From positions 26,834-90,833 of the forward strand of contig CAVONV010000009.1 of assembly GCA_963697355.1 (NCBI GenBank): a DNA stretch of 64,000 nucleotides, written 5' to 3'. This DNA is from CAVONV01 sp963697355 (GTDB lineage Bacteria; Acidobacteriota; Vicinamibacteria; Marinacidobacterales; DATDRI01). Below, one piece after another: positions 36,267 to 45,464 of this stretch (position 1 is the first letter of the stretch; every line of letters begins with the position of its first letter). A program made the translations under genes and the position numbers. The notes beneath the pieces are model-generated. The model was not told the origin of the DNA, searched no databases, and was given only the letters and a program-made list of their open reading frames with translations.

Positions 36267-38744
36267 TCAAGTCGAGGGCTTGTCGGCTTTGTTCATCAGC
36301 TTGTCAAAAGCAGGGACGGCGCCTTCTTCAACCGACCGTACCTGGAGATCCCGGCGCGGAACTTGGAGCTCGATCCCGGCTTCTTTTAGGGCCTCGTCGA
36401 TCGCGACGTGCAGCTCACTCGATACGATGAGAAAATTCTCAACCCGGGTCCAGGCAAACAGTTTGAACTCGAGGGCGCTTTCACCGAAGCCCATCATCCA
36501 AGCCGTCGGCTCAGGTGTCGACAGCACGAGGATGTGCTCTTTGGCGGTTTCAACGAGGATCCCAAGGACCTTTTTCGGGTTCGTGCCGTAGGCCACGCGC
36601 AAGCTCAAATCCACGCGGCGCAGCTGATCGCTACGCGTCCAATTGATGACTTCTTTGGAGACCAGATCTCCGTTGGGCACCATAATATCCGAGCCATCGA
36701 AGGTACGAATGGTGCTGGCTCTAATACCGATGTCCGTCACGATACCGAAGTGGTTCACGGTCTGAATGCGATCGCCTACTTTGATGGGTCGTTCGAAAAT
36801 GAGAACGAGCCCGGAAACGAAGTTGGCGATGATCGTCTGAAGCCCGAAGCCGATGCCGACACCAAGAGCGCCAAACGCAACGGTCAGTTGCGTGCCGCTC
36901 AATCCTACGGTGGCTCCTGCCAAGAGAATACCAAATCCGATGATCATGTAGTTGACGAGTGTGACAATCGAATGGCCGACACCTTGCGACAACTTCAGGC
37001 GAGGGAGCACCTCCTCGCGGAGTGCGAACCGGATGAACCGCGCGATCAGGACTGTTACCACCAAGGCCAGTAGCGCGGCCCCGACATCTCCCACCTCGGT
37101 ATCGAGGGTGCCCCCTGCCAAGGGAGCCGATAGGCCTGCTACGATGATTTTTCGCACGGGCTCGTAGATCTGAAAACTCTGCAGAGCCGATCTCCCCCAA
37201 CGGACCAACACGAAAGCGGTGATGAGAATGGTGGAGAGTCGAAGGAACTGCTGCTCGTACTTCGGAATGCTCGGAAAAATGCGACCGAAGGCGCTTTTGG
37301 GCACTAGATTGGCAAGCGCGATCAACGCTCTCGCCACGATGAGGAAGGCGACGCCTATGTAGAGATTTTCAATGGTCGCTCCAGTGATGAGTTGGGCCAG
37401 CGTTGACCAACCTAGGATACCCGCGGTGAGCGCCATTGCCAGAAGCAACAACGTCAAATAGAGACCTGGGATCGCCAAGCCCCCCCACCCGGTCGCTTTG
37501 ATGTCTTCGTCGCTTCGCCACTTCCGGACGAGCCACATCGTGCCGATCAGCGCTGCCGCTGTCACCACGAGTAGCAGTAGGCGACGGAGTAAGGAAGCGT
37601 CAGGGGCAAGCTCCCACAAACGATTGAGTACGAACAGTACAGCCGAACCGTAAAGAAGGGATCGTGCGGATCTTGGAATCAGCCCGACCCCGAGTCGGAG
37701 CACGGGGATGAGACTCAAGACAGCAGCGAGATCTCGGACGGGTCCCGGGGCCTCACCGACAACATAGACCATCGAGACGAGCGTGAAGGCCAGCGCAGTG
37801 GACGCGGGGCGCGACACCACGAAACGTGCGGGGTCCAGCGAGGCGTCGTCTCCCGGCCATGTACGGCTCCAATACCGGAGTAAGGAAGTTCCGACAAGAA
37901 GCACAACAAAGAGCGCTATGAGAACGTAGAACTTTTCACGGCGTTCTTTGAAGAAGTCGATGGTCGTCGCGAACCAATACCGCTGTGTCTCCATAGCATC
38001 GCGCCAAATCGATTTACTTGCCTCTGAAGCGTCGATGCCCCAGACGGGCGGTTCGTCGCGAGCCAGCCAGCGGCCGCGGACCTCCGCTGACATGGCGTCG
38101 ACCCTCTGGAGAGCTTCGGCTGTGACTTCTCCACCCGCCGCGACCCTGTCGATGATGCTGGCGACTCCATCACTACGCTCTCGGATGCGGCCTTCCATCT
38201 CGGACAATCTTTCCAAGATCCCATCGATGCGTTGGAGGAGCTCCGGTGAGAACTCCTCATTAGTGGCGACCTCGCGTGTCAACTCCCACTGCCGTCGCTT
38301 TTTTCCCAGCTCCTCCCGTTCTTGCCGCAGCGTTTTCCAACGGTTCTCGATTGCGGACATCCATTCGTTGACTTGATCTTGAAACTTGACCCATTTGAGT
38401 CGGTGATCCTCGAGCACTCGTGTCGAGACTCGGTCAACATCAATCTCGTCGAGCTCGCTGCGGAGCGCGGCGAGCTCGCCTTTACGTTCGTCGAGAACGG
38501 TCCGAATCGCTTCAACCTCGTTGCTCGGCGTCAACAAAGTGTCGAGGCGCCTCAAGTCGGTGGCAACCTCGTCGGCTCGAGAGACGATGTCTACGCCGGG
38601 AATCGGTACGGGCTCCGCCGGGGTTGCCGGTGCCGGCGTCCCCTGCGCCGGAGGCGTGGCAGCCTGTTCGGGCTCCTGCTGTGCCGCGGCAACTGGCACC
38701 GACAAAAACAGCAAAAACGCTGAGAGGGTGGCTTTCATTTTCAT
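36267..38744 (-). CDS. Large MscS-family mechanosensitive channel
   Basis: 825 residues. A signal peptide (ATLSAFLLFLSVPVAAAQQ) and a coiled, charged periplasmic region (about 45-240, with Glu/Arg-rich heptads) come first. About ten transmembrane helices follow, from 285 to 610. The MscS core is clear. The pore helix region is FGALGVGIGFGLQTIIANFV, followed by SGLVLIFERPIKVGDRI, then the beta domain (VTDIGIRASTIRTFDGSDIM, VPNGDLVSKEVINWTRSD) and the C-terminal alpha/beta domain. The length and layout resemble MscK/YbdG-type large channels. It releases ions or osmolytes during hypo-osmotic stress. It ends with a clear terminator on its own strand. Confidence 0.9.
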   Translation of the reverse strand: MKMKATLSAFLLFLSVPVAAAQQEPEQAATPPAQGTPAPATPAEPVPIPGVDIVSRADEVATDLRRLDTLLTPSNEVEAIRTVLDERKGELAALRSELDEIDVDRVSTRVLEDHRLKWVKFQDQVNEWMSAIENRWKTLRQEREELGKKRRQWELTREVATNEEFSPELLQRIDGILERLSEMEGRIRERSDGVASIIDRVAAGGEVTAEALQRVDAMSAEVRGRWLARDEPPVWGIDASEASKSIWRDAMETQRYWFATTIDFFKERREKFYVLIALFVVLLVGTSLLRYWSRTWPGDDASLDPARFVVSRPASTALAFTLVSMVYVVGEAPGPVRDLAAVLSLIPVLRLGVGLIPRSARSLLYGSAVLFVLNRLWELAPDASLLRRLLLLVVTAAALIGTMWLVRKWRSDEDIKATGWGGLAIPGLYLTLLLLAMALTAGILGWSTLAQLITGATIENLYIGVAFLIVARALIALANLVPKSAFGRIFPSIPKYEQQFLRLSTILITAFVLVRWGRSALQSFQIYEPVRKIIVAGLSAPLAGGTLDTEVGDVGAALLALVVTVLIARFIRFALREEVLPRLKLSQGVGHSIVTLVNYMIIGFGILLAGATVGLSGTQLTVAFGALGVGIGFGLQTIIANFVSGLVLIFERPIKVGDRIQTVNHFGIVTDIGIRASTIRTFDGSDIMVPNGDLVSKEVINWTRSDQLRRVDLSLRVAYGTNPKKVLGILVETAKEHILVLSTPEPTAWMMGFGESALEFKLFAWTRVENFLIVSSELHVAIDEALKEAGIELQVPRRDLQVRSVEEGAVPAFDKLMNKADKPST

Positions 38745-38801
38745 AACCCCAACTCTACTTCGAACTTACCGTCTCTTGCCACCTTGGACGATTGGGGTTT
38801 A

Positions 38802-38840
38802 CCTCGCCATAGCCACTCCGGTGGCGACGGCGGGTCAGGC
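38802..38840. repeat. CCTCGCCxTAGC ... GGCGACGGCGGG repeat copy
   Basis: ACCTCGCCATAGCC, a short spacer, then GGTGGCGACGGCGGG and GTCAGGCC. It is a degenerate copy of a hairpin also seen at 40400-40446, 49088-49114 and 58098-58137. It lies in the intergenic space between MscS and the ZIP gene. Confidence 0.55.
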
Positions 38841-38856
38841 CTGAATACGGGTCCTT

Positions 38857-40258
38857 CTATTCGAGAAGCTTGAAGATCAACGATACGACGAAGCCGGCGA
38901 GTGTGCTCAGTCCAACGATGTTGGCGTTCGCGAGGTGGACCGCTTCGGGGATCATGGTGGAGACGATCATCGTGAGCATAGCCCCCGCCGCTACTCCTTC
39001 AAAGAGACTGAACCAAGTCGGAGGCAAAACGCCGGCGAGCAAGTACCCTATCCCTGCGCCGATGCCCGTCATCAACATCAGCGAAGTCCATAATCCTAGG
39101 ATATGAGTCGGAGTCATACCTTGTTTCTTCATGTTCGCCGAGCTGTAGAGCGCCTCAGGAAGATTCGATAGAAACAAGCCCGCAATCAACGTATAGGGAA
39201 GAACATCCAAAAACCTCAAGTCGGTGGCCGTACCGCCGTGTTCTTGAAGAAGCGCCGCGAGACCCGCTCCGAGGATCAAACTCTCAGGGATTCCGTCCAA
39301 GAGAATGCCAAGCCAGATGGCCAGCGGCGAGTTCTCGTGCTCCTGCGAGACTTGGCGCAGCTGCACGGCGGTGGGGAACGTACCGTGGTGTTTCAGCCCG
39401 TGCATCGCCTCCGCGAGCCAACCCCGGACGCGAGCCTCATGCTCCTCTTCATCCTTGCGCAAGGCCTCCAGGTTCTCACTCATCAGCTCTCGACTTGCGG
39501 CGTCGAAACCGGGAGAGATGTCACGCAGCCGGTCGAAATCCTTCTTTTGGATTTCCAGGGCATCCACGGCGCCTTCGGCTATAGCTGATGTGATGGGCGG
39601 CGAGTCCGTCATCGTCATATAGAGTCCGAGGACTTCACCAGGTCCGGCCTCCTTGTTTCTCAGCCCGGCGGGCACAACCGCATCATTGGCGCTGTGGATA
39701 TGGACGCGACCGTGCCGGACCAAGAGAAGGGAACGAGCCGGGCTACCTTCCAGGAATGAGTACTCGCCGTTTTGGAACTGGACAGGGTGCAGGCTATCGA
39801 GTAGCAGGCGCTGGTGCTCGCTTTCCAATGCCGATAGCAACGGAAAGCGGGACAGCTCCTCGATCAGCTCGTCATGCCGGTTGGGGTGTTTCCGAAAGTG
39901 GTTGAGAATGGTCGCTGTCTTGCGAAGGAAGCTTCCGTGGGCGTTGATGATCCGATCGAGGAGGACGAACAAAACCCCCCCCGGAAGGTAGGCCGATAAT
40001 CAAGGCCCAGAAAGACGTGAGTACGTCTTTATCCGTATCTCCCGGCGGAACGGAAGACAACGCCAAGACCTGCGGCGCCACAAGCTCGATGGTGAGCGCA
40101 GTTGTAAGGGCCCCTGCGCCGAAGGCGGCGAGAAACGAAAGGGCCGTCGGTCCCGGCAAGCGACGAAGTCCCAGGTACGATCCAAGCGGCAGGGACACGC
40201 TGCTCACGAGTCCGATGCCGACTGCCCATAGAAGGTATGGCCAAGGGTCGAGGTCCAT
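38857..40258 (-). CDS. ZIP-family metal transporter with internal cyclic-nucleotide-binding-like domain, one frameshift
   Basis: The gene begins at an ATG at 40258 with GGAGGAACC before it. The first frame (residues 1-~94) gives three ZIP helices (LLWAVGIGLVSSVSLPLGSY; ALSFLAAFGAGALTTALTIE; DVLTSFWALIIGLPSGG). A G8 run at 39975-39982 then shifts the frame. Reading with G7 continues VLFVLLDRIINAHGS into a helical linker and a CRP-like domain (FPLLSALESEHQRLLLDSLH, FLEGSPARSLLLVRHGRVHI, GPGEVLGLYMTM). The remaining ZIP helices follow, with WLGILLDGIPESLILGAGL (family HNxPEG motif, here DGIPES) and FEGVAAGAMLTMIVST. Total about 466 residues. It probably transports a divalent metal, gated by a nucleotide or another ligand (inference). 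The break is either sequence error or phase variation. Confidence 0.75.
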
Positions 40259-40399
40259 GGTTCCTCCGATAGTCCTCGCCCGGGCAAAGGGTCGGTGTCA
40301 AGCCGGACGAATTGTTGCGGAGAATAGCATGGGACGCCCCGGTGAGAGAAGTGAGGCGACTATCGCTAAGCTGCGCATCTGCCGGCGCCTTAGGGCGTG

Positions 40400-40446
40400 C
40401 CTCGCCGTAGCTCCGTACACCGATTTCCTCAAGGAGCGAAGGCGGG
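40400..40446. repeat. CCTCGCCGTAGC ... GCGAAGGCGGG repeat copy
   Basis: CCTCGCCGTAGC at 40400-40411 and GCGAAGGCGGG at 40436-40446 flank a 24-base spacer. The arms match the compact copy at 49088-49114. It lies between the ZIP gene and the methyltransferase. Confidence 0.55.
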
Positions 40447-40484
40447 CTAGAATCAGAACGGTTTGGCGAGGGGAAACATCCAAA

Positions 40485-41198
40485 ATGCTAGATATTAAAA
40501 AGCTGCTCTATTTCTTCATGGGCGCCACCGTTCTTGCAGGGCTCGTTGGCCTCGTTGCGCTCGCCGTTCCTGCGACTGCGCAAGAGAAAAGCGTCCATCC
40601 GGGTATCAACGACTCGTACGAAAACCCGGTTCTGAACAACATGATTTCCGTTCTGGAGCGGGAAGAACGGGCAATCTACAAGTATCGACACGCCATCGTG
40701 GCCGCCCTAGACTTGACGCAAGATCTCGAGGTGGCGGATGTCGGTTCAGGCACCGGGTTCTTCACACGAATGATCGCCCAGGAGGTGGGGCCAAACGGCA
40801 AGGTCTACGCGGTCGATATCGCTCAAAAGAGCCTAGATCACGTTGAGAACGTGGCGAGAGAAGAGGGCATCACCAACATCACGACGGTTCTCGGTGAGCA
40901 CAAGACCACTCATTTACCGGACACCTCCGTCGACGTGATTTTCCTTTGCGACACCTACCATCACTTCGAGTTTCCGGTCCATATGATGGAGTCCATTGAG
41001 AAAGCGCTGCGAGACAACGGCCGTCTCGTCGTCGTTGATTTCGAGCGGGTCAAGGGAGTGACGCCGGATTTCTTCTACGAGCATGTACGAGCCGGCAAAG
41101 GAACCTTCACGGACGAGATCCGAGATGCCGGATTCGAGCTGGCGAAGGACATCCCTCTGCTGAAGGACCAGTACTACTTGGTGTTCAAGAAGCGTTGA
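40485..41198 (+). CDS. Exported SAM-dependent methyltransferase
   Basis: 237 residues from the ATG at 40485. The open frame extends 156 codons upstream through the repeat region, but GAGGGGA and a signal peptide (FMGATVLAGLVGLVALAVPA) support this start. Class I methyltransferase motifs follow: LEVADVGSGTGFFTRMIAQE (motif I, SAM-binding glycines), KVYAVDIAQKSLDHV (acidic residue of motif II), VDVIFLCDTYHHFEFP and NGRLVVVDFERV. The substrate is unknown. An exported methyltransferase is unusual because SAM is cytoplasmic; many such annotated proteins exist in Acidobacteriota and Planctomycetota, so the hydrophobic start may be a membrane anchor. Confidence 0.87.
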   Translation: MLDIKKLLYFFMGATVLAGLVGLVALAVPATAQEKSVHPGINDSYENPVLNNMISVLEREERAIYKYRHAIVAALDLTQDLEVADVGSGTGFFTRMIAQEVGPNGKVYAVDIAQKSLDHVENVAREEGITNITTVLGEHKTTHLPDTSVDVIFLCDTYHHFEFPVHMMESIEKALRDNGRLVVVDFERVKGVTPDFFYEHVRAGKGTFTDEIRDAGFELAKDIPLLKDQYYLVFKKR

Positions 41199-41274
41199 GC
41201 TTCGATACCCCGGATATGCTATCCTCACACCGCTAAAAGCCTAGTGGTCGCCCAATAGAAGTGGAGCCAACCCC

Positions 41275-43119
41275 ATGGAGCTCTTTGCCTTTGACGTGGT
41301 CGTCTTCCTTGCCTTCATCGTGACGGTCGTCACCGTTGGAATCCTCAAGAGCCGTCAAGAAAAAGACAGCGAGTCCTATTTCCTGGCCGGACGTGGCTTG
41401 AGTTGGTGGCTCATCGGATTCTCGCTCATCGCTGCAAACATCTCGACGGAACAGTTCGTCGGTATGTCGGGCCAGGCGGCCGATTACGTTGGATTGGCCA
41501 TCGCGAGCTATGAGTGGATGGCTTCCATCACGCTGGTCGTGGTGGCCTTCGTCTTTCTCCCAAGGTTTCTGCGCACGGGCATTTACACCATTCCCGAGTT
41601 CCTGGAGTACCGCTACAACGAGGCGGCGCGGACCACCATGGCGCTCTTCACCATGATCATCTACGTAGGCGTGACCATCGCTGCGGTCATTTACTCCGGT
41701 GCTTTGACCATCGATACACTCTTCAAAGGCCAGAACATTTTCGGGATCGAGGTGAACGTTGTCACCGCCTCCTGGGTTATCGGCCTCATAGCCGCGGCCT
41801 ACGTCGTCAGTGGCGGTCTCAAGGCCTGCGCTTGGGCGGACTTGATTCAAGGCTCCGCGCTGATCGTCGGCGGAGGAGTGATCACCTACCTGGCGTTTCA
41901 GGCCATCGGGAATACTCCGGTCTCCGACCTGGCGGCCACGGGGACGGCGACGGGACTAACGGATAGCGCGAGCGGCGTTACGAAATTCTTCGCCTTGAAT
42001 AAAGACAAGCTGCATATGGTGTTGCCCGCCAAAGATCTCATCTTGCCCTGGACAGCTCTCGTGGTTGGGCTGTGGATTCCGAATTTTTACTACTGGGGTC
42101 TCAACCAATACATCACGCAACGAACGCTCGGCTCCAAGTCGTTGGCCCAAGGACAAAAAGGAGTGGTGTTTGCGGCCGCTCTCAAGCTGATCATTCCTTT
42201 TGTGATTGTCTTTCCCGGAATTGCCGCCTACAACCTTTTCAGTGACTCCATGGCCGAAAAGGCGACCGAGGACAACCAAGCGATCCTCGAGGAATATGCT
42301 TCGATAGAGTCCACGGGTCGCAATCCCGAATACAAAATCTTTGAGCTCGACGAGCACTGGCGTGCGATGAATCCCGACAAAGCCGAGGTCATCGATGCCT
42401 TCAATGATCGAGTGGAACAAGCCGCTGTATCCGAGGGTAGGGCCGTCACGAAATCCAAGAAGCTCGTCGGCTACAAGTACGACACGGCCTTCGGCTTGCT
42501 CATTGGGAAACTGGTGCCGAGCGGCGTGGGCCTGCAAGGCTTCATCCTTGCCGCGATTCTCGGCGCCGTTGTAAGCTCGCTTGCATCCATGCTCAACTCC
42601 GCCTCGACGATCTTCACCATGGATCTCTACCGGCAATACCTCAACCGAGGTGCCTCTCAGAAAAACCTGGTCTTCGTTGGTCGATTCTGTGTCGGTGTTT
42701 TCGTCGTGATCGGCTGCATGATCTCGCCGATTCTCGACGATCCCCGTTTCGGTGGCATCTTTACCTATATCCAGGAGTTCCAGGGATTCATTTCGCCCGG
42801 CATACTCGCCGTCTTCGTTTTTGGCTTCATCGCGCGGAGAGCGCCTGCGATCTGCGGTATCGTCGGTCTGTGGTCCGCCCCGGTGCTCTACTTGGCGCTG
42901 AAGCTCCTCACCCCGAATCTAGCCTTTCTCGACCGTATAGCCGTGGCGTTCTTTTGTGTCCTGGCCATCATGACCGTGATTACCCTCCTGAAGCCGCTCG
43001 AAAAGCCAATTGAAATGCCGGTCAAGACCAAGATCGATCTCGAGCCCTCTCGAACAGCGCTGGTCTTTGGGATGGTGGTCGTCGTGGCTACCTTGGTGCT
43101 GTACGCTTATTTTTGGTGA
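41275..43119 (+). CDS. Sodium/solute symporter, sugar-transporter-like (SSS/SLC5)
   Basis: 614 residues and about 14 membrane helices. SLC5 motifs: SESYFLAGRGLSWWLIGFSL, IAANISTEQFVGMSGQA (Na+ site region), YIPEFLEYRYN-like IYTIPEFLEYRYNEA, and LILPWTALVVGLWIPNFYYW with NQYITQRTLGSKS. The last matches the glucose/galactose-type symporters (SglT). A soluble insert at about residues 325-400 (STGRNPEYKIFELDEHWRAM) is longer than usual. It imports a sugar or similar solute with Na+. Sugar specificity is not shown. It follows the methyltransferase by 76 bases on the same strand. It is unlike the shorter symporter at 7867-9294. Confidence 0.92.
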   Translation: MELFAFDVVVFLAFIVTVVTVGILKSRQEKDSESYFLAGRGLSWWLIGFSLIAANISTEQFVGMSGQAADYVGLAIASYEWMASITLVVVAFVFLPRFLRTGIYTIPEFLEYRYNEAARTTMALFTMIIYVGVTIAAVIYSGALTIDTLFKGQNIFGIEVNVVTASWVIGLIAAAYVVSGGLKACAWADLIQGSALIVGGGVITYLAFQAIGNTPVSDLAATGTATGLTDSASGVTKFFALNKDKLHMVLPAKDLILPWTALVVGLWIPNFYYWGLNQYITQRTLGSKSLAQGQKGVVFAAALKLIIPFVIVFPGIAAYNLFSDSMAEKATEDNQAILEEYASIESTGRNPEYKIFELDEHWRAMNPDKAEVIDAFNDRVEQAAVSEGRAVTKSKKLVGYKYDTAFGLLIGKLVPSGVGLQGFILAAILGAVVSSLASMLNSASTIFTMDLYRQYLNRGASQKNLVFVGRFCVGVFVVIGCMISPILDDPRFGGIFTYIQEFQGFISPGILAVFVFGFIARRAPAICGIVGLWSAPVLYLALKLLTPNLAFLDRIAVAFFCVLAIMTVITLLKPLEKPIEMPVKTKIDLEPSRTALVFGMVVVVATLVLYAYFW

Positions 43120-43342
43120 TGGCGTTTCGTCACGTGACGGCGCGGCCCAACGCGGTTGGGATCCTTAGTGAGGCCGAGCTGCTTCAGAAGCTCGCTGAAC
43201 TGTGGGTGTTGTCAGAGCAGTTCGATGGTCGGCCAGTTCGTAATCGCGATCATGACGCCGTCCCGCTCCTCGAGACGCTAATGACGTTGCTGAACGCAGC
43301 AGTGGCCATTGTAATGGCCGTATATATGACCACAGGTGTAAC
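43120..43342 (+). other. Intergenic region before the antitoxin gene
   Basis: No gene recognised. A 77-codon open frame runs through it (43113-43346) but has no family resemblance and no ribosome site, so I do not call it. The promoter of the antitoxin/toxin pair is expected here. Confidence 0.4.
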
Positions 43343-43621
43343 GTGACCGAAGTAAGACAGTTCATCCCGGTGAGCAAAGCCAAGAACCGGCTCCTGAAAC
43401 TCATCCGAGAGCTAGAGCTACAACAAGAGGCGATTGCTCTGACGCGTGATGGTGTTCCTGCTGCCGTTCTCTTGAGCGTAGAGTATTTTCGGGGCCTTCT
43501 CGAGACGATCGAGATCCTGGCTGATCCCAAGGCCTTGCGATCCTTGAGACGGTCCCTGAAGCAAGCGGAGCGCGGGGAGTGGCTCTCCCATCCCGAGGTC
43601 TTCGATAGAGACACCACTTGA
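43343..43621 (+). CDS. Phd/YefM-type antitoxin
   Basis: 92 residues from a GTG at 43343. The pattern matches Phd/YefM antitoxins: an N-terminal DNA-binding beta-alpha unit (RQFIPVSKAKNRLLKLIREL, then EAIALTRDGVPAAVLLSVEYF), followed by an extended helical C-terminus (LETIEILADPKALRSLRRSL) that would wrap the toxin. The stop codon overlaps the toxin's TTG start by four bases, so translation is coupled. Antitoxins of this kind usually repress their own operon. The toxin partner is truncated, so the system is probably defective. Confidence 0.82.
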   Translation: MTEVRQFIPVSKAKNRLLKLIRELELQQEAIALTRDGVPAAVLLSVEYFRGLLETIEILADPKALRSLRRSLKQAERGEWLSHPEVFDRDTT

Positions 43622-43839
43622 AGTTTCGTGCTCGATACACGCCGGAAGCTGCCGGGAGAGTCCGCAAGCTACACCCTCAAATAGAAAGGCTGGTTCGTGC
43701 TGCCGTAGACCATCTGCTAAAAGCTCCGCTTGATGGTCACTCCCTTCATCATGAATTGGCTGGATTGCGGTCTTTTAGGGTGGGGAGGTCGCTAGCATGC
43801 CCTCCAACAGTCCCAGTTCCTCCTGATACTGCACCATGA
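43618..43839 (+). pseudogene. RelE/ParE-type toxin, C-terminally truncated
   Basis: The TTG-started frame reads KFRARYTPEAAGRVRKLHPQ, then IERLVRAAVDHLLKAPL and HHELAGLRSFRVGR, a normal RelE/ParE N-terminal half. After FRVGR (near 43795) the sequence changes to SLACPPTVPVPPDTAP and stops. The last strands of RelE toxins, with the catalytic basic and Tyr/His residues, are missing. So the toxin is likely inactive. The gene overlaps the antitoxin by four bases. Confidence 0.75.
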
Positions 43840-44024
43840 CTGTCGCCAGCAGGCCATCGCTCCCCATCATCGTGGGCTTCCAGCCTACCGTTGTCGACGT
43901 CTCGTGATCTTCTCAACCGCTTCTGAGATGCACAAAAGTCGAAATTACCCGTTTGCGGAGTTAGAATGAACCCGGGCGGGTGGTTTGTAACATATCCGAA
44001 TTCTGGGAAGGAAGTGTCTATAAA
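43840..44024. other. Intergenic region after the broken toxin
   Basis: No gene called. The minus strand has a short frame (about 43905-43768) reading VGWKPTMMGSDGLLATVMVQ with natural-looking composition, which might be a relic of an unidentified gene whose arrival truncated the toxin. I cannot assign it. Confidence 0.3.
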
Positions 44025-44840
44025 ATGATTGCCAAACGGTTTGGTATCTTTCTTGTGGCTTTTCTGTTTTTGGCTTCGGGCGTATCGATCGGATCCGAGG
44101 CGGATGAATGGCCGGTGCTGCAGCGTATCGTCAAGAGTGGAAAGATCCGCGTGGGGATGTCGGGGGACCAACCACCGTTCAATGCCATAAGCCGCGCGGG
44201 AGAGTTCATCGGTTTCGAGGTCGATTTGATGAAAATGATGGGTCAATCGATGGGCGTGGAAGTCGAGTTCGTGATGAAGCCATTCCCTGAGCTGTTACCC
44301 GCGCTCAAAGCGTCCGAGGTCGATATCGTCATGTCAGGGATGGCCATCAACGCCGAGCGCAGCCTCGACGCCGTGTTCGTGGGACCCTACATGATGTCGG
44401 GGAAATCTATTCTGACGAACTCCGAGACCCTTGCTGCCGCCAGGACGGCAGAAGAGGTCGACCAAGCCAACGTCACTGTCGCTACGCTTCGGAACTCGAC
44501 GAGCGAGGCCTATGTCAAAAAGCACATGCCCAGGGCGAAGCTGGTCACCATCGAGAAGTATGACGCGGCCATCCAGATGGTCATCAAAGACGAAGTCGAC
44601 GCGCTCGTTGCCGACATGCCGGCTTGCGTGCTCGCAGTCCTCCGCTATCCGGATCAAGGGCTCGAGACACTCTCGGCACCACTGACGGTCGAACCCGTTG
44701 GCATTGCCGTTCCGTCCAGCGAGTTGTCCCTGCAAAGCCTTCTCGACAACTACTTGCATGCCTTCGAGGCCTCGGGACTCCTGGAGCTACTGCGGGTCCA
44801 GTGGCTCGAAAACGGGGATTGGGTCGCCGAGCTCCCGTAG
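44025..44840 (+). CDS. Extracellular solute-binding protein, family 3 (amino-acid type)
   Basis: 271 residues from the ATG at 44025; GGGAAGGAAG lies about 12 bases before it. The signal peptide is FGIFLVAFLFLASGVSIGSE. The SBP_bac_3 fold follows: ILRVGMSGDQPPF-like IVKSGKIRVGMSGDQPPFN, then EFIGFEVDLMKMMGQ, KASEVDIVMSGMAINAER (ligand-contact Arg at its end) and VDALVADMPACVLA. These proteins bind amino acids or similar small molecules in the periplasm for an ABC importer. No permease or ATPase gene is adjacent, so it works with distant partners or as a sensor protein. Confidence 0.88.
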   Translation: MIAKRFGIFLVAFLFLASGVSIGSEADEWPVLQRIVKSGKIRVGMSGDQPPFNAISRAGEFIGFEVDLMKMMGQSMGVEVEFVMKPFPELLPALKASEVDIVMSGMAINAERSLDAVFVGPYMMSGKSILTNSETLAAARTAEEVDQANVTVATLRNSTSEAYVKKHMPRAKLVTIEKYDAAIQMVIKDEVDALVADMPACVLAVLRYPDQGLETLSAPLTVEPVGIAVPSSELSLQSLLDNYLHAFEASGLLELLRVQWLENGDWVAELP

Positions 44841-45464
44841 TTATCTTCCTTCCTCTAGTAGACGCACGGCCGTGAAGAGATCATGCAGACATCAATGGAC
44901 CTCGACAATGAAGTGGTCGTTCTGGATAGCGTCAACAGCGAGAGACAGAAACTTGGAGCGTCGGATCCGATAGCTGATATCCGCGGGCGGCCCAACCGTC
45001 TGTTTCGATCAGAGCCAATAAACGTCAGACGCGACACACAAACCAAGAGAGTGCGGGAGTCTCGAACTTGGGGTTTTGCGCTGAGGTCACTGCGAATTGA
45101 TGCAATGTCCTATTGTCTTTACAAGCTCTCGGAAGCAAGCACTGCCGGACTCCTGCGGCCGGGTGGCGCTCATCATAACGTGCCCACAGTTCGATTACGA
45201 GGGAAAGTTTTTCACGCCTTCCTCAGAAAAGCAGTAGTTAACGCCCCATAAATTTGCGAAGAAAGCGTCTATTCGGGAACTGAGATTCAGGCAACAAGAT
45301 CCATGGGGCAGGGCGCAGGCCATCTGTCTCAACGGGTTGGACGGCCACGAATTAGGCTGGACGAACTACCTCGTTTTGAGGTCAGAAAACCTCAACTGTA
45401 GGTGTTGGGAGAAAGGTGTTGAGGGCTCTTTATGCCCTTAGTTTCAGATGATTGCCGTCAATCT
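44841..45464. other. Gene-poor region of 624 bases
   Basis: No gene recognised on either strand. A 122-codon frame (44883-45251) has no family features. A perfect 7-base hairpin, TTGAGGT (45376-45382) with ACCTCAA (45389-45395), lies 70 bases past the murA stop. On the minus strand it is not followed by a T-run, so it is at best a weak terminator for murA. Confidence 0.4.

Noticed and set aside
36408..37073. 221-codon open frame opposite the MscS gene
   Set aside because: Antisense to the well-supported MscS core; no recognisable domain.
40017..40484. N-terminal 156-codon extension of the methyltransferase
   Set aside because: It runs antisense to the ZIP gene and through a repeat; a signal peptide and ribosome site mark the start at 40485.
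43113..43346. 77-codon open frame between symporter and antitoxin
   Set aside because: No ribosome site, no family features, overlaps the antitoxin start.
44883..45251. 122-codon open frame in the 44.8-45.5 kb gap
   Set aside because: Composition is not protein-like and nothing is recognised; left as intergenic.
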